From Dialister hominis (GTDB lineage: Bacteria; Bacillota; Negativicutes; Veillonellales; Dialisteraceae), in contig NZ_AP019697.1 of NCBI RefSeq assembly GCF_007164725.1, forward strand, positions 363,501 through 427,500: a DNA stretch of 64,000 nucleotides. The letters are read 5' to 3'. The notes under the pieces are model-generated. The model saw only the letters and a list, made by a program, of their open reading frames with translations, made no database searches and was not told the origin of the DNA. This document shows, piece by piece, positions 1-8,688 of the stretch; position 1 is the first letter of the stretch, and each line of letters begins with the position of its first letter. The position numbers were made by a program, and so were the translations under genes.

Positions 1-337
1 GGAGTACGTCGATGGTGATGACAGTGCTTTCGCCTTTATCGGACGTGCTTGTGGAAATGGAGGAAACAGCGACGTCTGCATTTTCACTGTTTTCATTGTT
101 TTCTTCTTCCTGAGGTGCTGGTTCCTGTGTTTCCTCAGCCGTATTTTCCGAAGGTTCCTGTGTATCGGATGGAGTGATGGAGACGGTGACGGGCGGATTT
201 TCCTGCTGAGTTCTTGCGGCCGCGTCGGGGCGTCCGTAGGCGTCTACGCCGTCTTCGGCAAAGGCAGTTCCCATGGCGGGAAGGATCGTGAGAGCAAGCG
301 CAGTCAGGAGGGCTGCGGCAAGTCGTTTATGGTTCAT
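1..337 (-). CDS. Exported Glu/Pro/Ser-rich protein, N-terminal part only
   Basis: Read on the reverse strand from the ATG at 337, with an AAGGA ribosome binding site about 10 nt upstream. The frame stays open to the window edge, so only about 112 N-terminal residues are visible. Residues 1-28 form a clear signal peptide (MNHKR, then a Leu/Ala-rich core, then TAFA-E). After that comes a low-complexity stretch rich in Glu, Gln, Pro, Asn and Ser, which looks like a disordered linker tethering a domain beyond the edge. The product is probably periplasmic or surface-linked. No domain can be named. It is transcribed divergently from the esterase at 507. Confidence 0.7.
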   Translation of the reverse strand, partial: MNHKRLAAALLTALALTILPAMGTAFAEDGVDAYGRPDAAARTQQENPPVTVSITPSDTQEPSENTAEETQEPAPQEEENNENSENADVAVSSISTSTSDKGESTVITIDVL

Positions 338-506
338 GGATGAGTATCCTTCTTTCATTAGTGTTTGCTTATTATTATATACTGGTGAGCAAATTTCCTC
401 CTGTTATCCGCGTGATTTTGCCTGATAGTATTTCTGCATAAGACGCAGGAGCACGCAGGTAGTATACTGAATTCATGATTTTAATAATGAATCAGGAGGG
501 ATAGAT

Positions 507-2240
507 ATGAAAGGGAAACAATGGATTCTGGCGGCCATGGCTGCCGCCGCTCTTGTCATGCCGCTGTCTTCTTATGCGGCTGCTGCACCGCAGGCAAGTC
601 CTGCTGCCGTCACGCAGAAGGCGCAAGTGCCGGCTCCGGCGTATGCGGATTCGACGCTGCAGGCGACAAGGTACGGCCTTCTTCAGGGCGCGCAGGAAGG
701 CGATGATTTCGTCTGGCGCGGTGTGCCTTACGGCCAGGCAGAGCGCTGGAAAACTCCGGAAAATCCTTCTTCCTGGACGGGCGTGCGCGATGCGCTGAAG
801 ACAGGCCCGATGGGAACGCAGGAAACGGCCAAGGGCGTGAAGGGCGTAGAAAGCTGCCTCAATCTCGATATTTTCCGTCCGGCTACGAAGGAACAGAATC
901 TTCCGGTTCTTTACTTCATTCACGGCGGCAATAACCAGAATGGCGCTGCCGATCAGGTGAACCTCTCGCAGTTTGCCAAGAGAGCGAACGTCGTTGCCGT
1001 CAGCATCAATTACCGCCTGGGGGCTCTCGGCTACAATCCGCTCCCGGCTGTCCATCATGGCACGAAGGTGGAGAGCTCAGGAAATTACGGTTTCCTGGAT
1101 GCCCTGCAGGGCCTTGACTGGGTCAAGGAAAACATCGCAAACTTCGGCGGCAATCCGGACAATATCACTGTCTCGGGCTTCTCCTCTGGCGGCCGCGATG
1201 TGATGGCGCTCCTCATTTCACCGGAAGCAAAGGGGAAATTCCAGAAAGCCATTTCCTTCAGCGGCGGCATGACGACCTCCGACCCGTCCTGGGCCATCGG
1301 CATCTATGCCAAAGCCTTCGCTCCGCTCGTCGTCGCTGACGGCGTGAAGCCAAATAAAAAAGAAGCCATCGCATGGCTGAAGAAGGATACACCGGAAGTC
1401 GCCAAATACCTGAACGGCCTTCAGGCAGAACGCATTGCGACGGCCTTTGGCCACGCAGGCATCCGCATGGCAGCCTTCCCGCACCTCTTCACTGACGGCA
1501 CCGTCCTTCCGAAAGACGGATTCAAGACGAAGAAATGGAATGAAGTGCCGCTCATCATGACGACCGGTACAGATGAATTCTCCCTCTACACGAGAATAAA
1601 TCCTTACTTCGCACCATCCGTCAAGGACAAGACCGTCTTCACCGATGAAAAGAAATATGCAGAATTCACTTTCTCCAAGAAGTACGGCAGTGAAATGTAC
1701 CGCCTCTTCAACGCAGAAGCTTCTGCTGAGCAGATGCTCGACCGCTACAAAGCGCCAATCTATACCATGACGATTGCTTACGGAAATAATCCTGAACTCG
1801 TAGGCCCGGAAACCGCCTTCCTCTCCGGCTCCGTCCATGGCATCTGGATCCCGTTCGTCACCGGCTATGCGACATCCACAACCGCATCCTATCCGAAAGG
1901 CTCCCTCGACAACCCGGGCGCCCTCGATCTCACAAGAAAAGTCCAGCAGTACATCGGAAACTTCATGTGGGACGGCAACCCGAATGGCCAGGGACTCCCG
2001 ACCTGGAACCAGTGGACTAGCACCAAGACCGGCCCATCCAACCTCGTCGTCAATGCCGATGGAGAAAAAGCAAACATCCAGATGACAGACACCCGGTCTT
2101 CCTATGACGAAGTCTTCAAGGAAATGGAGGCCGACAAGACTGTCGATAAGAAAGACAAGGAGGCTATCATTCACAACGTCCTCAACGGCCGCTGGTGGAG
2201 CAAGCCCCTTGATCAGCATTTCGGGACAAAGACGAAGTAA
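507..2240 (+). CDS. Exported type-B carboxylesterase
   Basis: 577 residues; ATG preceded by AGGAGGG. Residues 1-25 are a signal peptide ending near SSYAAAA, so the enzyme acts in the periplasm or outside the cell. The body fits the carboxylesterase type B alpha/beta hydrolase family, which hydrolyses carboxylic esters. It shows an oxyanion-hole HGG at 139-141, a nucleophile elbow GFSSG with Ser226, an acidic residue in GTDEF (Asp356/Glu357) and a catalytic His in GSVHG (His444). A possible -10 TATACT lies at 463-468, and a 6-bp inverted repeat (ATTCAT/ATGAAT) sits just upstream of the ribosome binding site. The natural substrate is unknown. A broken paralogue lies at 6361-7943. Confidence 0.9.
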   Translation: MKGKQWILAAMAAAALVMPLSSYAAAAPQASPAAVTQKAQVPAPAYADSTLQATRYGLLQGAQEGDDFVWRGVPYGQAERWKTPENPSSWTGVRDALKTGPMGTQETAKGVKGVESCLNLDIFRPATKEQNLPVLYFIHGGNNQNGAADQVNLSQFAKRANVVAVSINYRLGALGYNPLPAVHHGTKVESSGNYGFLDALQGLDWVKENIANFGGNPDNITVSGFSSGGRDVMALLISPEAKGKFQKAISFSGGMTTSDPSWAIGIYAKAFAPLVVADGVKPNKKEAIAWLKKDTPEVAKYLNGLQAERIATAFGHAGIRMAAFPHLFTDGTVLPKDGFKTKKWNEVPLIMTTGTDEFSLYTRINPYFAPSVKDKTVFTDEKKYAEFTFSKKYGSEMYRLFNAEASAEQMLDRYKAPIYTMTIAYGNNPELVGPETAFLSGSVHGIWIPFVTGYATSTTASYPKGSLDNPGALDLTRKVQQYIGNFMWDGNPNGQGLPTWNQWTSTKTGPSNLVVNADGEKANIQMTDTRSSYDEVFKEMEADKTVDKKDKEAIIHNVLNGRWWSKPLDQHFGTKTK

Positions 2241-2295
2241 AGATAAAAAAATAAGAGTAAGCAAAAGGGGATGTGACAAAATTCATCCCAACAAA

Positions 2296-2337
2296 AAGGG
2301 CTCTGCCCCGGATCATTTGGTCCGGGGCAGAGCCTTT
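2296..2337 (+). terminator. Hairpin at the left end of the IS, upstream of the transposase
   Basis: A stem of about 14 bp (GGCTCTGCCCCGGA paired with its complement) with a short AT-containing loop, followed by CTTTCG. The same hairpin occurs in copy 2. It lies between the IS end and the transposase start, so it could block read-through transcription into the transposase from the host gene. That role is inferred from position. Confidence 0.65.
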
Positions 2338-2357
2338 CGTGTTATAATTTTTTTGCA

Positions 2358-3935
2358 ATGAAAAATAACAACACTAGCAATCATTTTACCGCAGAACAAG
2401 GCATTTTGCCAATGTTTCCCTCTGAGATTCTCAATGTCGATGATCCTGTTTTAATGTATGACAGATTTATGGAGGAAATCGATCTTAAAAAGTACCTTCG
2501 TTACATACCGACGCGTGGCGCTGGCAGACCCAGGTATAATCCCGTCAACATGCTGAAAACGATCATCTATGGTTTCGCAGAAGAAGGATATTGCTCTTTT
2601 AGAAAACTTGAAGATAATTGCAGGGTTAACATCAGATATATGTACCTGATGAATTATGAAGCCCCATCCTATCGGACATTCTGTCATTTCGTGAAGGGCT
2701 TTCTTAAGTATTTTCTCAAGGATATCTTTTATTCAATTACGAAAGAACTCTGCGGCAAACTCAACGTGGATTTGCAGCATATATATATTGACGGTTCCAA
2801 GTTTGAAGCGAACGCAAATAAATACAGCTGGGTATGGAAGAAATCCGCTGAAAAATCCCGCTACAAGCTTTTTGCCAAGATTACCAGCCTTTTTGAGTTA
2901 CTCAATGATGATCTTAAGTATGACCATATGAGTGTAAACATCAATACAGAATACGCTCCGGACTATCTGCGTCTGGTATTGGATAAATTAAAAGAAATCT
3001 GGCAGATTGATGAGACGGCCTTTGTTCATGGAAGCGGGCATCGCAAGTCCGATCATCAACGCAAGTATGAGCAGCTTAAGGCATATACATCAAAACTTGA
3101 AGAATATGTTGAGAAGATACAGATATGCGGTACTTCCAGAAACAGTTACTCGAAGACCGATACGGATGCAACATTCATGCGAATCAAGTCGGACTACATG
3201 GGAAATGATCAGCTTCTGCCTGCATACAATGTCCAAATAGGTGTTGCCGATGAATTTATTGCCGTAATTGATGTTAACCAGTATCGTTCAGATATGGATT
3301 GCTTCGTACCGCTGATGGAGGAATTCCACGAAGTCTATGGGGCTTATCCTAAGTATCCTGTGGCAGATGCAGGATATGGATCTTTCAACAATTACATCTA
3401 TTGCGAGCAGCACGGTATGGAAAAGTATATGAAATTCCCCATGTACAAGAAAGAAACGAAAGACAAGAAATACCATACCAATCCGTTTCGGCCAATAAAC
3501 TTTAGAGTTGATGAGAATGGAACCATCCGTTGTCCAAATGACAGGGCTTTCAAATTTATCTATAGACATCTGGTCAGAGGGAACTTATACGGCAGGCAGG
3601 AGGAAGTATTTGAATGCGAAGACTGCCAAGGATGCCCGCTGGCAGAGCAATGTAAAAAGACCCCGAAGAACAAAAGAATCTCATTGAGCAGAGAACGGAA
3701 TAACATGTACCAGGAGGTTCAGGATAATCTGGAAAGCATCCATGGAGCCCTGCTAAGAATGAACCGGTCAATCCAGGCTGAAGGAACTTTTGGAATCATG
3801 AAACATGACAGATGGTACAAAAGAATCGTCAGAAAAGGGATAGATTCTGTAAAAGCCGAGTTATACCTGGTAGCACTTGGCTATAATTTAAGGAAATACA
3901 TCACAAAAATAATGCGTATAAGGATTGCCGCCTAA
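2358..3935 (+). CDS. IS1182-family transposase (copy 1)
   Basis: 525 residues, full length for the family. An N-terminal DUF772-type region (about 20-110) precedes a DDE catalytic core. The first Asp is in YIDGSKFEANANKY, the second in VADAGYGS and the Glu in QAEGTFGIMK. A Cys cluster (CEDCQGCPLAEQC) lies in the C-terminal third. The catalytic residues look intact, so the enzyme is probably active. The protein differs from copy 2 at one visible residue (Phe in KYFLKD here, Ser in copy 2). The start is the ATG after a T-rich stretch; no good ribosome binding site is visible. Confidence 0.95.
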   Translation: MKNNNTSNHFTAEQGILPMFPSEILNVDDPVLMYDRFMEEIDLKKYLRYIPTRGAGRPRYNPVNMLKTIIYGFAEEGYCSFRKLEDNCRVNIRYMYLMNYEAPSYRTFCHFVKGFLKYFLKDIFYSITKELCGKLNVDLQHIYIDGSKFEANANKYSWVWKKSAEKSRYKLFAKITSLFELLNDDLKYDHMSVNINTEYAPDYLRLVLDKLKEIWQIDETAFVHGSGHRKSDHQRKYEQLKAYTSKLEEYVEKIQICGTSRNSYSKTDTDATFMRIKSDYMGNDQLLPAYNVQIGVADEFIAVIDVNQYRSDMDCFVPLMEEFHEVYGAYPKYPVADAGYGSFNNYIYCEQHGMEKYMKFPMYKKETKDKKYHTNPFRPINFRVDENGTIRCPNDRAFKFIYRHLVRGNLYGRQEEVFECEDCQGCPLAEQCKKTPKNKRISLSRERNNMYQEVQDNLESIHGALLRMNRSIQAEGTFGIMKHDRWYKRIVRKGIDSVKAELYLVALGYNLRKYITKIMRIRIAA

Positions 3936-4132
3936 GACAATATAATTAAAAGTCTTATGGGGGTAAGGGGGCTTACGCGCATTTTTACGTAAAAGGCTTA
4001 CAGCAGAGCTAAAAATGATGAAATAAAGACGCAAAAAAGAGGCTGCAACAAAATGATTGACCATTTTGTCACAGCCCCTTTTGTTGCGGAAATCCTTTCT
4101 GCGAAATGTATAACCGAACTTCGTTCGTGGAG

Positions 4133-4181
4133 ATGAACCCCTTTCGGCGCATTCGCGCCACTTTCCCCTAACGGGGACAGC
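4133..4181 (-). repeat. Dispersed intergenic repeat, copy A
   Basis: On the reverse strand this reads GCTGTCCCCGTTAGGGG followed by AAAGTGGCGCGAATGCGCCG and AAAGGGGTTCAT. It has two small internal hairpins (CCCCGTTAGGGG and GGCGCGAATGCGCC). A close copy lies at 34123-34171 and a partial one near 17330. It sits just beyond the 3' end of IS copy 1. Confidence 0.7.
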
Positions 4182-4206
4182 TTATTCGGCTGCTGTTATC
4201 GTATTC

Positions 4207-4770
4207 TCATCCCACTTTCTTTATGACTCTGGCTGGATTCCCTACGGCTATGGTGTGGTCGGGGACATCTTTGGTGACTATGGCTCCGCTTCCTATGACT
4301 GCGCCTTCGCCTATGGTGACGCCTGGCATGATAATGGCTTTGGCTCCGATCCAGGCTTTCTTTTTGATGCGGACGGGTTTGCACTTGATGATCCAGGTGT
4401 TTTCGAAGTCGTGGTTGACGGTGAGGATGGAGGCATCGGGGCCTATCATGACTCCGTCTTCTATGGTGACACCGCCGGTGCTCATGACGGTGAGGCCATG
4501 GTTGATGAAGCAGCCTTCTCCTATTTCCATCTGGCAGGCGAAGTCGAGCTGGAAGGGCGGCAGGATGGTGGAGGAGGCGGAGAGTATTCCCTGAAAGAGT
4601 TCATCGAGGCTCTGGCGCACGATGGGATCGAAGGGAGGGACGGAGTTTGCTTTCCAGCAGAGGTTCATGGTCCTCTCTACTTCATTCCATGCGGTCCCTT
4701 TATAGTCTTCATCGGTTTGCATATCGATGGCTTCGCCGTTTCTAAGTCTTGTGAAGATATCTTTTTTCAT
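4207..4770 (-). CDS. Maltose/galactoside-type O-acetyltransferase
   Basis: 187 residues from the ATG at 4770, whose codon overlaps the stop of the upstream SnoaL-like gene (ATGA, 4767-4770), implying translational coupling. An N-terminal maltose-acetyltransferase cap (1-60) is followed by left-handed beta-helix hexapeptide repeats (about 75-185, e.g. IGEGCFINHG, ITIGEGAVIGSGAIVTKD-like units). The likely catalytic His120 is in LTVNHDFE. Family members transfer acetyl from acetyl-CoA to sugar hydroxyls in the cytoplasm. The acceptor here is unknown. An upstream extension of 20 codons is open but has no ribosome binding site. Confidence 0.88.
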   Translation of the reverse strand: MKKDIFTRLRNGEAIDMQTDEDYKGTAWNEVERTMNLCWKANSVPPFDPIVRQSLDELFQGILSASSTILPPFQLDFACQMEIGEGCFINHGLTVMSTGGVTIEDGVMIGPDASILTVNHDFENTWIIKCKPVRIKKKAWIGAKAIIMPGVTIGEGAVIGSGAIVTKDVPDHTIAVGNPARVIKKVG

Positions 4771-5201
4771 GCTTTCATTTCTCTTTTTTCTACGATGACG
4801 AAGTACTGGTCGCGGATGGATATTTTCCATGTGCCTTCTTCTTTGACGAGGGTGTCGACGTAGCGGATGTAGTTGTCGGTGATGTATGTCTTTCCATTTT
4901 CTTCTGTGATGAGGGCGGCGCGGCAGTAGTGGGTATCGGTCGCGGTGCTTCCTTCTATTTCAATGACCTGCTGCCCGTTCATGTGGTGGGAGGCTTTGAC
5001 GGTTTTGGTGAAACCTTCGAACTGGTTTCTCATTTCTTCGGAGCCGTGGATGTCCATGGCAAGGATGCCTCCCATGTGGACCATGATGTGGGCGTCCTTG
5101 GTGAAGAGTGCCTGCTGAGCGGGGACGTCGCATTCCAGGTTCGAAAAACGGTCGATGACTTCGCGGATGGCTTCTTTTTCTTCTAAGATTTCAAGTGACA
5201 T
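4767..5201 (-). CDS. SnoaL-like (NTF2-fold) protein
   Basis: 144 residues from the ATG at 5201, chosen because AAGGAG lies 7 nt upstream; an open extension of 15 codons lacks such a site. The layout is an N-terminal helix (EEKEAIREVIDRF), a middle section with HMGGILAMD, and closing strands (TWKISIRDQYFVIV). This matches the SnoaL-like cone-shaped alpha+beta fold used by small isomerases, hydrolases and ligand-binding proteins. The catalytic role cannot be deduced. It forms a two-gene operon with the acetyltransferase and is divergent from the LysR gene, which is therefore its likely regulator. Confidence 0.8.
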   Translation of the reverse strand: MSLEILEEKEAIREVIDRFSNLECDVPAQQALFTKDAHIMVHMGGILAMDIHGSEEMRNQFEGFTKTVKASHHMNGQQVIEIEGSTATDTHYCRAALITEENGKTYITDNYIRYVDTLVKEEGTWKISIRDQYFVIVEKREMKA

Positions 5202-5236
5202 ATGAATCGCTCCTTTTGACTGATGAAATACTTTGA

Positions 5237-5280
5237 TTGGTTTCATTATAGTTTTCGTTTTGGTTTCATTATAGTTTTCG
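5237..5280 (-). promoter_or_regulatory. Tandem 21-bp repeat carrying two reverse-strand -10 boxes
   Basis: TTGGTTTCATTATAGTTTTCG occurs twice without mismatch (5237-5257 and 5260-5280, period 23). Read on the reverse strand, each unit contains CTATAATG, a consensus -10 box, aimed at the SnoaL/acetyltransferase operon. The repeats may be duplicated promoters or regulator half-sites in the divergent region shared with the LysR gene. Confidence 0.6.
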
Positions 5281-5308
5281 CTTATTTAGAAATCTAATTG
5301 AGATATAC

Positions 5309-5314
5309 TATAAT
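5309..5314 (+). promoter_or_regulatory. Candidate -10 box for the LysR gene
   Basis: TATAAT lies 30 nt before the LysR start. Only a weak -35 (TTTAGA, 18-bp spacing) is visible, as expected for a regulated or autoregulated promoter. Confidence 0.45.
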
Positions 5315-5344
5315 CAATAGAAAAAGTTGATTGGAGGAAGAGCC

Positions 5345-6232
5345 ATGAATACGAAGCAGATCGACTATGCGCTCGAGCTTGCGCAGGTGAAGAATTTCAA
5401 CCGGGCGGCGGAGAATCTTTTCATTTTCCAGCCTTCTCTTTCGTACCAGATCCAGGCGCTGGAGAATGAGATCGGTCTTGCTCTTTTCCTTCGCTCAGGC
5501 CGCGGTGCGGAGGTGACGCCGGCAGGAGAGCAGTTCTTTCAGACGCTCAGGAATATCCGCGAGGAGCTGAAGGCCGCCATCGAGCAGGGGCAGAATTTCA
5601 GCGCGAGGTACCGGAGTGCAGTGATGATTGCTCTTCCGATGCGGTCGTGTCTGTACTATCTTCCAGAGGCGATGAAGGCATTTGAAAAGACGCATCCGGA
5701 TGTGACGGTTATGCCGCATTTCTTTCCTTTCTCGGATTTCTCTTCATTCCTGAAGGGCGAGGAAGATCTGATCTTTGCCATGGCAGGAGATGCGAAGGGT
5801 ATCCCTGATGTGCATTCCTATCCGCTCTTTGACAGCCGGATCTATCTCATCACGAAGAAGGACGACCCGCTTGCAGGGAAGGATATCGTCCGTCCGGAGG
5901 ATCTTCGCGGCCGCACTCTGATGGTGGGCGGCGGCTCGCCTCCGCCTCTTCGCCGTGTGCAGAAGCGGATGATCGAGGAGGTGGGCGTGGATTTCTTCAC
6001 GAGTCATGATCATGAGACGACGCTGACAAATGTGGCAGCGGGAAGGGGCGTATGCCTGGCGCCCGGTTTCCTTGATGATCATAATGGGGAATTTGCCTGG
6101 ACGCTCTTCGACTGCGAGGAGAGGATTCCCTGCGTCCTTCTCTCTCATGCGGACGGCGGGAGCCGCGATGCGGAGGATTTCGCAGAAACGATCCTTTCTG
6201 TATACGCCGCCCATCCGGACTTTGCTGTATAG
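5345..6232 (+). CDS. LysR-family transcriptional regulator
   Basis: 295 residues from the ATG at 5345, preceded by GGAGGAAG. The N-terminal winged helix-turn-helix (about 1-60) has the usual signature (FNRAAENLF, QPSLSYQIQALENEIG, LFLRSGRG, VTPAGEQFF). A LysR substrate-binding domain follows at about 90-290. Family members bind divergent promoters and respond to a small ligand. By position, its target is probably the SnoaL/acetyltransferase operon on the other strand, through the tandem repeats at 5237-5280. The ligand is unknown. Confidence 0.92.
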   Translation: MNTKQIDYALELAQVKNFNRAAENLFIFQPSLSYQIQALENEIGLALFLRSGRGAEVTPAGEQFFQTLRNIREELKAAIEQGQNFSARYRSAVMIALPMRSCLYYLPEAMKAFEKTHPDVTVMPHFFPFSDFSSFLKGEEDLIFAMAGDAKGIPDVHSYPLFDSRIYLITKKDDPLAGKDIVRPEDLRGRTLMVGGGSPPPLRRVQKRMIEEVGVDFFTSHDHETTLTNVAAGRGVCLAPGFLDDHNGEFAWTLFDCEERIPCVLLSHADGGSRDAEDFAETILSVYAAHPDFAV

Positions 6233-6360
6233 TTGTGCAGAAACGTACATTTTTTAGGGCAGTTTGTTACGAATTGTCACATAAAAAATGATATAATAAA
6301 GAGAATAAAGAGAAAATGAACAAAAGTGTTTAGATATACGGATACAGGGGGAATGAAAGG

Positions 6361-7943
6361 ATGCATTTCAGAGACAGGGTGGCATCGAAGTACTGGTACG
6401 ACACGATACAGAATACGCGGTACGGATGCCTGGAAGGGTATCGCAGCGGAAAGACGCTTGTTTTCCGGGGCGTGCCCTATGGCAAGGCGGAGCGCTGGTC
6501 GCTTCCTGAATATCCGGATGCCTGGGATGGCGTGCGTGATGCGACGCTGAGCGGGCCGATGGGAATCCATGTGAACCGCGACGGCGTGCTGACGGGTGTC
6601 GAGGACTGTCTCAATATGGATATTTACCGCCCGGATACGCAGCAGACGGGGCGGATCAGGTGGATTTCACGGAGTTCGCTTATGCAGCAAACGTCATCGC
6701 TATCAGCGTGAATTACCGTCTGGGTGCACTTGGCTTCAATCCGCTTCGTGCCATCAAGGGTGAGGACCCGGCGCAGGCTTCAGGAAATTTTGCAATCCTG
6801 GATGCCATCCGCGGCCTTTCCTGGATGAGGGACAATATTGTAAGCTTCGGGGGAAATCCCGGAAATATTACGATCGCCGGTTTCTCTTCGGGCGGACGTG
6901 ATGTGATGGAGCTTCTTATTTCGCCGGATGCGAAGGGATATTTCCAGAAGGCGATTTCTTTCAGCGGCGGCATGACGACGGCAGAAATCGAACCGTCGCA
7001 GAAAATTTTTGCAGAGCACCTGGCTCCGCTTGTCGTGGAAGATCATGTGAAGCCGTATCTGTCAGAGGCAGAGGAATGGCTCCTTTCGGATGCGCCGGAG
7101 GTGAGGGATTACCTCTTGGGACTTCCCGCAGGGAGACTTGCCAAGGCTTTCGGCCCGGCGTATATCCGTATGAAAGAATTCCCGCATCTCTATCCGGATG
7201 GCATCGTGCTTGACTCGATGGGCTTCAAGTCGAAGACATTTACCACCGTGCCTCTTATGATGGAAACGGGGACGGATGAGTTCTCGATCTATGCAGCGCA
7301 GGATCCTTACTTCGCTCCGTATGTGGCAGACCGTTCCATCCTGACGAATGAGAAAATGAGGAAGGAATTCGAATTTGCCAAGAAGTACGGAAGCGCGATG
7401 TACCGCTTGTTCAATGCGGATGCTCCGGCATCGATGCTTGTCGGGAAGTACAGGGCACCTATTTATACACTGACGATCGATTATGGAGACGATCCGAAAA
7501 TCGTCGGGGATGCGGCAGCGCTTCTCTTAGGCTCCGTGCATGGGATATGGATTCCGTGCGTGACGGGCAGGGCAACGTCGACGACGGCAGATTTCCCGAT
7601 TCATGCTTTCGACAACCCTGGCTTCCAGGATATGAAGCGCATGATCCAGCAGTATATAGGAAATTTCATGAGGACAGGAAATCCAAATGGAAACGGCCTT
7701 CCGGAATGGCAGAAGTGGATGACGGCCAAGGATGGCTTCGGCTCGCTGGTCATTCATACGGACGGGAATACGGCTGCGGCCGGACAGATCACAGCGCATG
7801 AAACGTATGAGGATGTCATCCGTGCGCTTGAGGCGGATGATTCGATCGATCCGGAAGCGAAGGATATCATCATCCATCATGTCCTCTCCGGACGCTGGTG
7901 GAGCGGTCCGATCGACCGTCATTTCTCACATAAGGAAAATTGA
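6361..7943 (+). pseudogene. Type-B carboxylesterase broken by an internal deletion
   Basis: The N-terminal part (6361 to about 6650, one frame) and the remainder (about 6650-7943, another frame) align end to end with the 507-2240 esterase. Between them the paralogue has NLPVLYFIHGGNNQN, and here about 45 nt are missing (a length not divisible by 3). The deletion shifts the frame and removes the HGG oxyanion hole. The nucleophile elbow (AGFSSGGRD), GTDEFS and GSVHGIW are intact downstream. It lacks a signal peptide (starts MHFRDRVASK), so the intact ancestor was probably cytoplasmic. A downstream fragment could only start at an internal codon and would not make a functional esterase. The loss is too long to be a sequencing slip. 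Confidence 0.85.
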
Positions 7944-7985
7944 CTCTGAACCGAATCGGAGACGGCTGGAAGACCGAAAAAAAGA

Positions 7986-8038
7986 CTCCATGATTCTTCT
8001 CCGTAGGGTATGACGGATTTGATATCATGGAGATTTTT
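7986..8038 (+). terminator. Terminator after the broken esterase
   Basis: A perfect 9-bp stem, CTCCATGAT (7986-7994) with ATCATGGAG (8024-8032), is followed by ATTTTTTATT. The loop is unusually long (29 nt). Confidence 0.55.
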
Positions 8039-8106
8039 TATTGACCGTGGATAAATAAATTCATTGGTTTCTATGTGTTTTATGGTATACTTAATATAAT
8101 CAAAAT

Positions 8107-8150
8107 AGCGCGGAGGTGCGGCCGGGGATTGCCGCCAAGGGCCGCGTCGT
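8107..8150 (+). promoter_or_regulatory. GC-rich structured leader before the nitroreductase
   Basis: An AT-rich promoter-like stretch (TATACTTAATATAAT, about 8083-8100) gives way to a 44-nt GC-rich leader in which GCGGCC (8118-8123) can pair with GGCCGC (8140-8145). The ribosome binding site follows directly. I do not recognise a known riboswitch here. Confidence 0.35.
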
Positions 8151-8165
8151 AAAAGAAGGAGGCAG

Positions 8166-8669
8166 ATGATGGATAATCTGTTTCACCGCGTAAGTGTACG
8201 TCAGTTCAAGGATCAGCCTGTAGAAGAGGAGAAGATCAAAGAGATGCTACATGCAGGCATGCAGGCGCCAAGTGCAGGCAATCAGCGCCCGTGGGTGTTC
8301 TATGTGGTCACGAATAAGGACACGATCCAGGCGCTTTCCAAGGTCAGCAAGCATTCCGCATGCGCAGCAGGAGCTCCGCTCATTATTGCTCTGGCATGCA
8401 GGAAGGAAAAGCTGTCGTTCCCTGAAAAGATTCAGCAGGATATGGCGCTCTGCGCCGGCAACGTCTGGCTCGAGGCAGATAACCTGGGCTTGGGCGGCGT
8501 TTACCTTGGGGTTTATCCGGAAGAGGAACGTATGGCCAATACGAGAGCAGCCATCGATCTTCCAGAAGAATATGATCCTTTCTGTCTGCTTGCGATAGGC
8601 TATCCGGCACGTCCGATGCGCCCGCAGCAGAATCGCTTCGACGAGACGAGGATTCACTATATCAAATAA
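8166..8669 (+). CDS. Nitroreductase-family FMN oxidoreductase
   Basis: 167 residues; GGAGG is 4 nt upstream, so the second Met (8169) is equally possible. Family hallmarks are RVSVRQFKDQPV at the N-terminus (FMN phosphate contacts), the QAPSAGNQRPW motif, and a C-terminal half with LEADNLGLGGVYLG and LLAIGYPA. These proteins bind FMN and use NAD(P)H to reduce nitro compounds, quinones or flavins in the cytoplasm. At under 170 residues it belongs to the short subfamily. The substrate cannot be told. It lies 19 nt before the unknown-domain cluster that begins at 8689. Confidence 0.9.
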   Translation: MMDNLFHRVSVRQFKDQPVEEEKIKEMLHAGMQAPSAGNQRPWVFYVVTNKDTIQALSKVSKHSACAAGAPLIIALACRKEKLSFPEKIQQDMALCAGNVWLEADNLGLGGVYLGVYPEEERMANTRAAIDLPEEYDPFCLLAIGYPARPMRPQQNRFDETRIHYIK

Positions 8670-8688
8670 GTAGAAAAGGGGCTTACCA

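Larger units (their letters stand above)
2267..4078 (+). mobile_element. IS1182-family insertion sequence, copy 1
   Basis: About 1.81 kb, bounded by imperfect terminal inverted repeats: GGGGATGTGACAAAAT on the left and the complement of GGGGCTGTGACAAAAT on the right. A second copy, nearly identical but inverted, lies at 34194-36004. The visible differences are a one-base change in a T-run before the transposase and a few substitutions. No direct target duplication is evident. Instead the flanks are mirror images (CAAAA on the left, TTTTG on the right), as if the element had split a hairpin. It begins 26 nt after the esterase stop codon. Confidence 0.9.

Noticed and set aside
1218-2279. 353-codon reverse-strand open frame
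   Set aside because: Fully antisense to the esterase at 507-2240, which has a signal peptide and full catalytic set; the reverse frame has no family signature.
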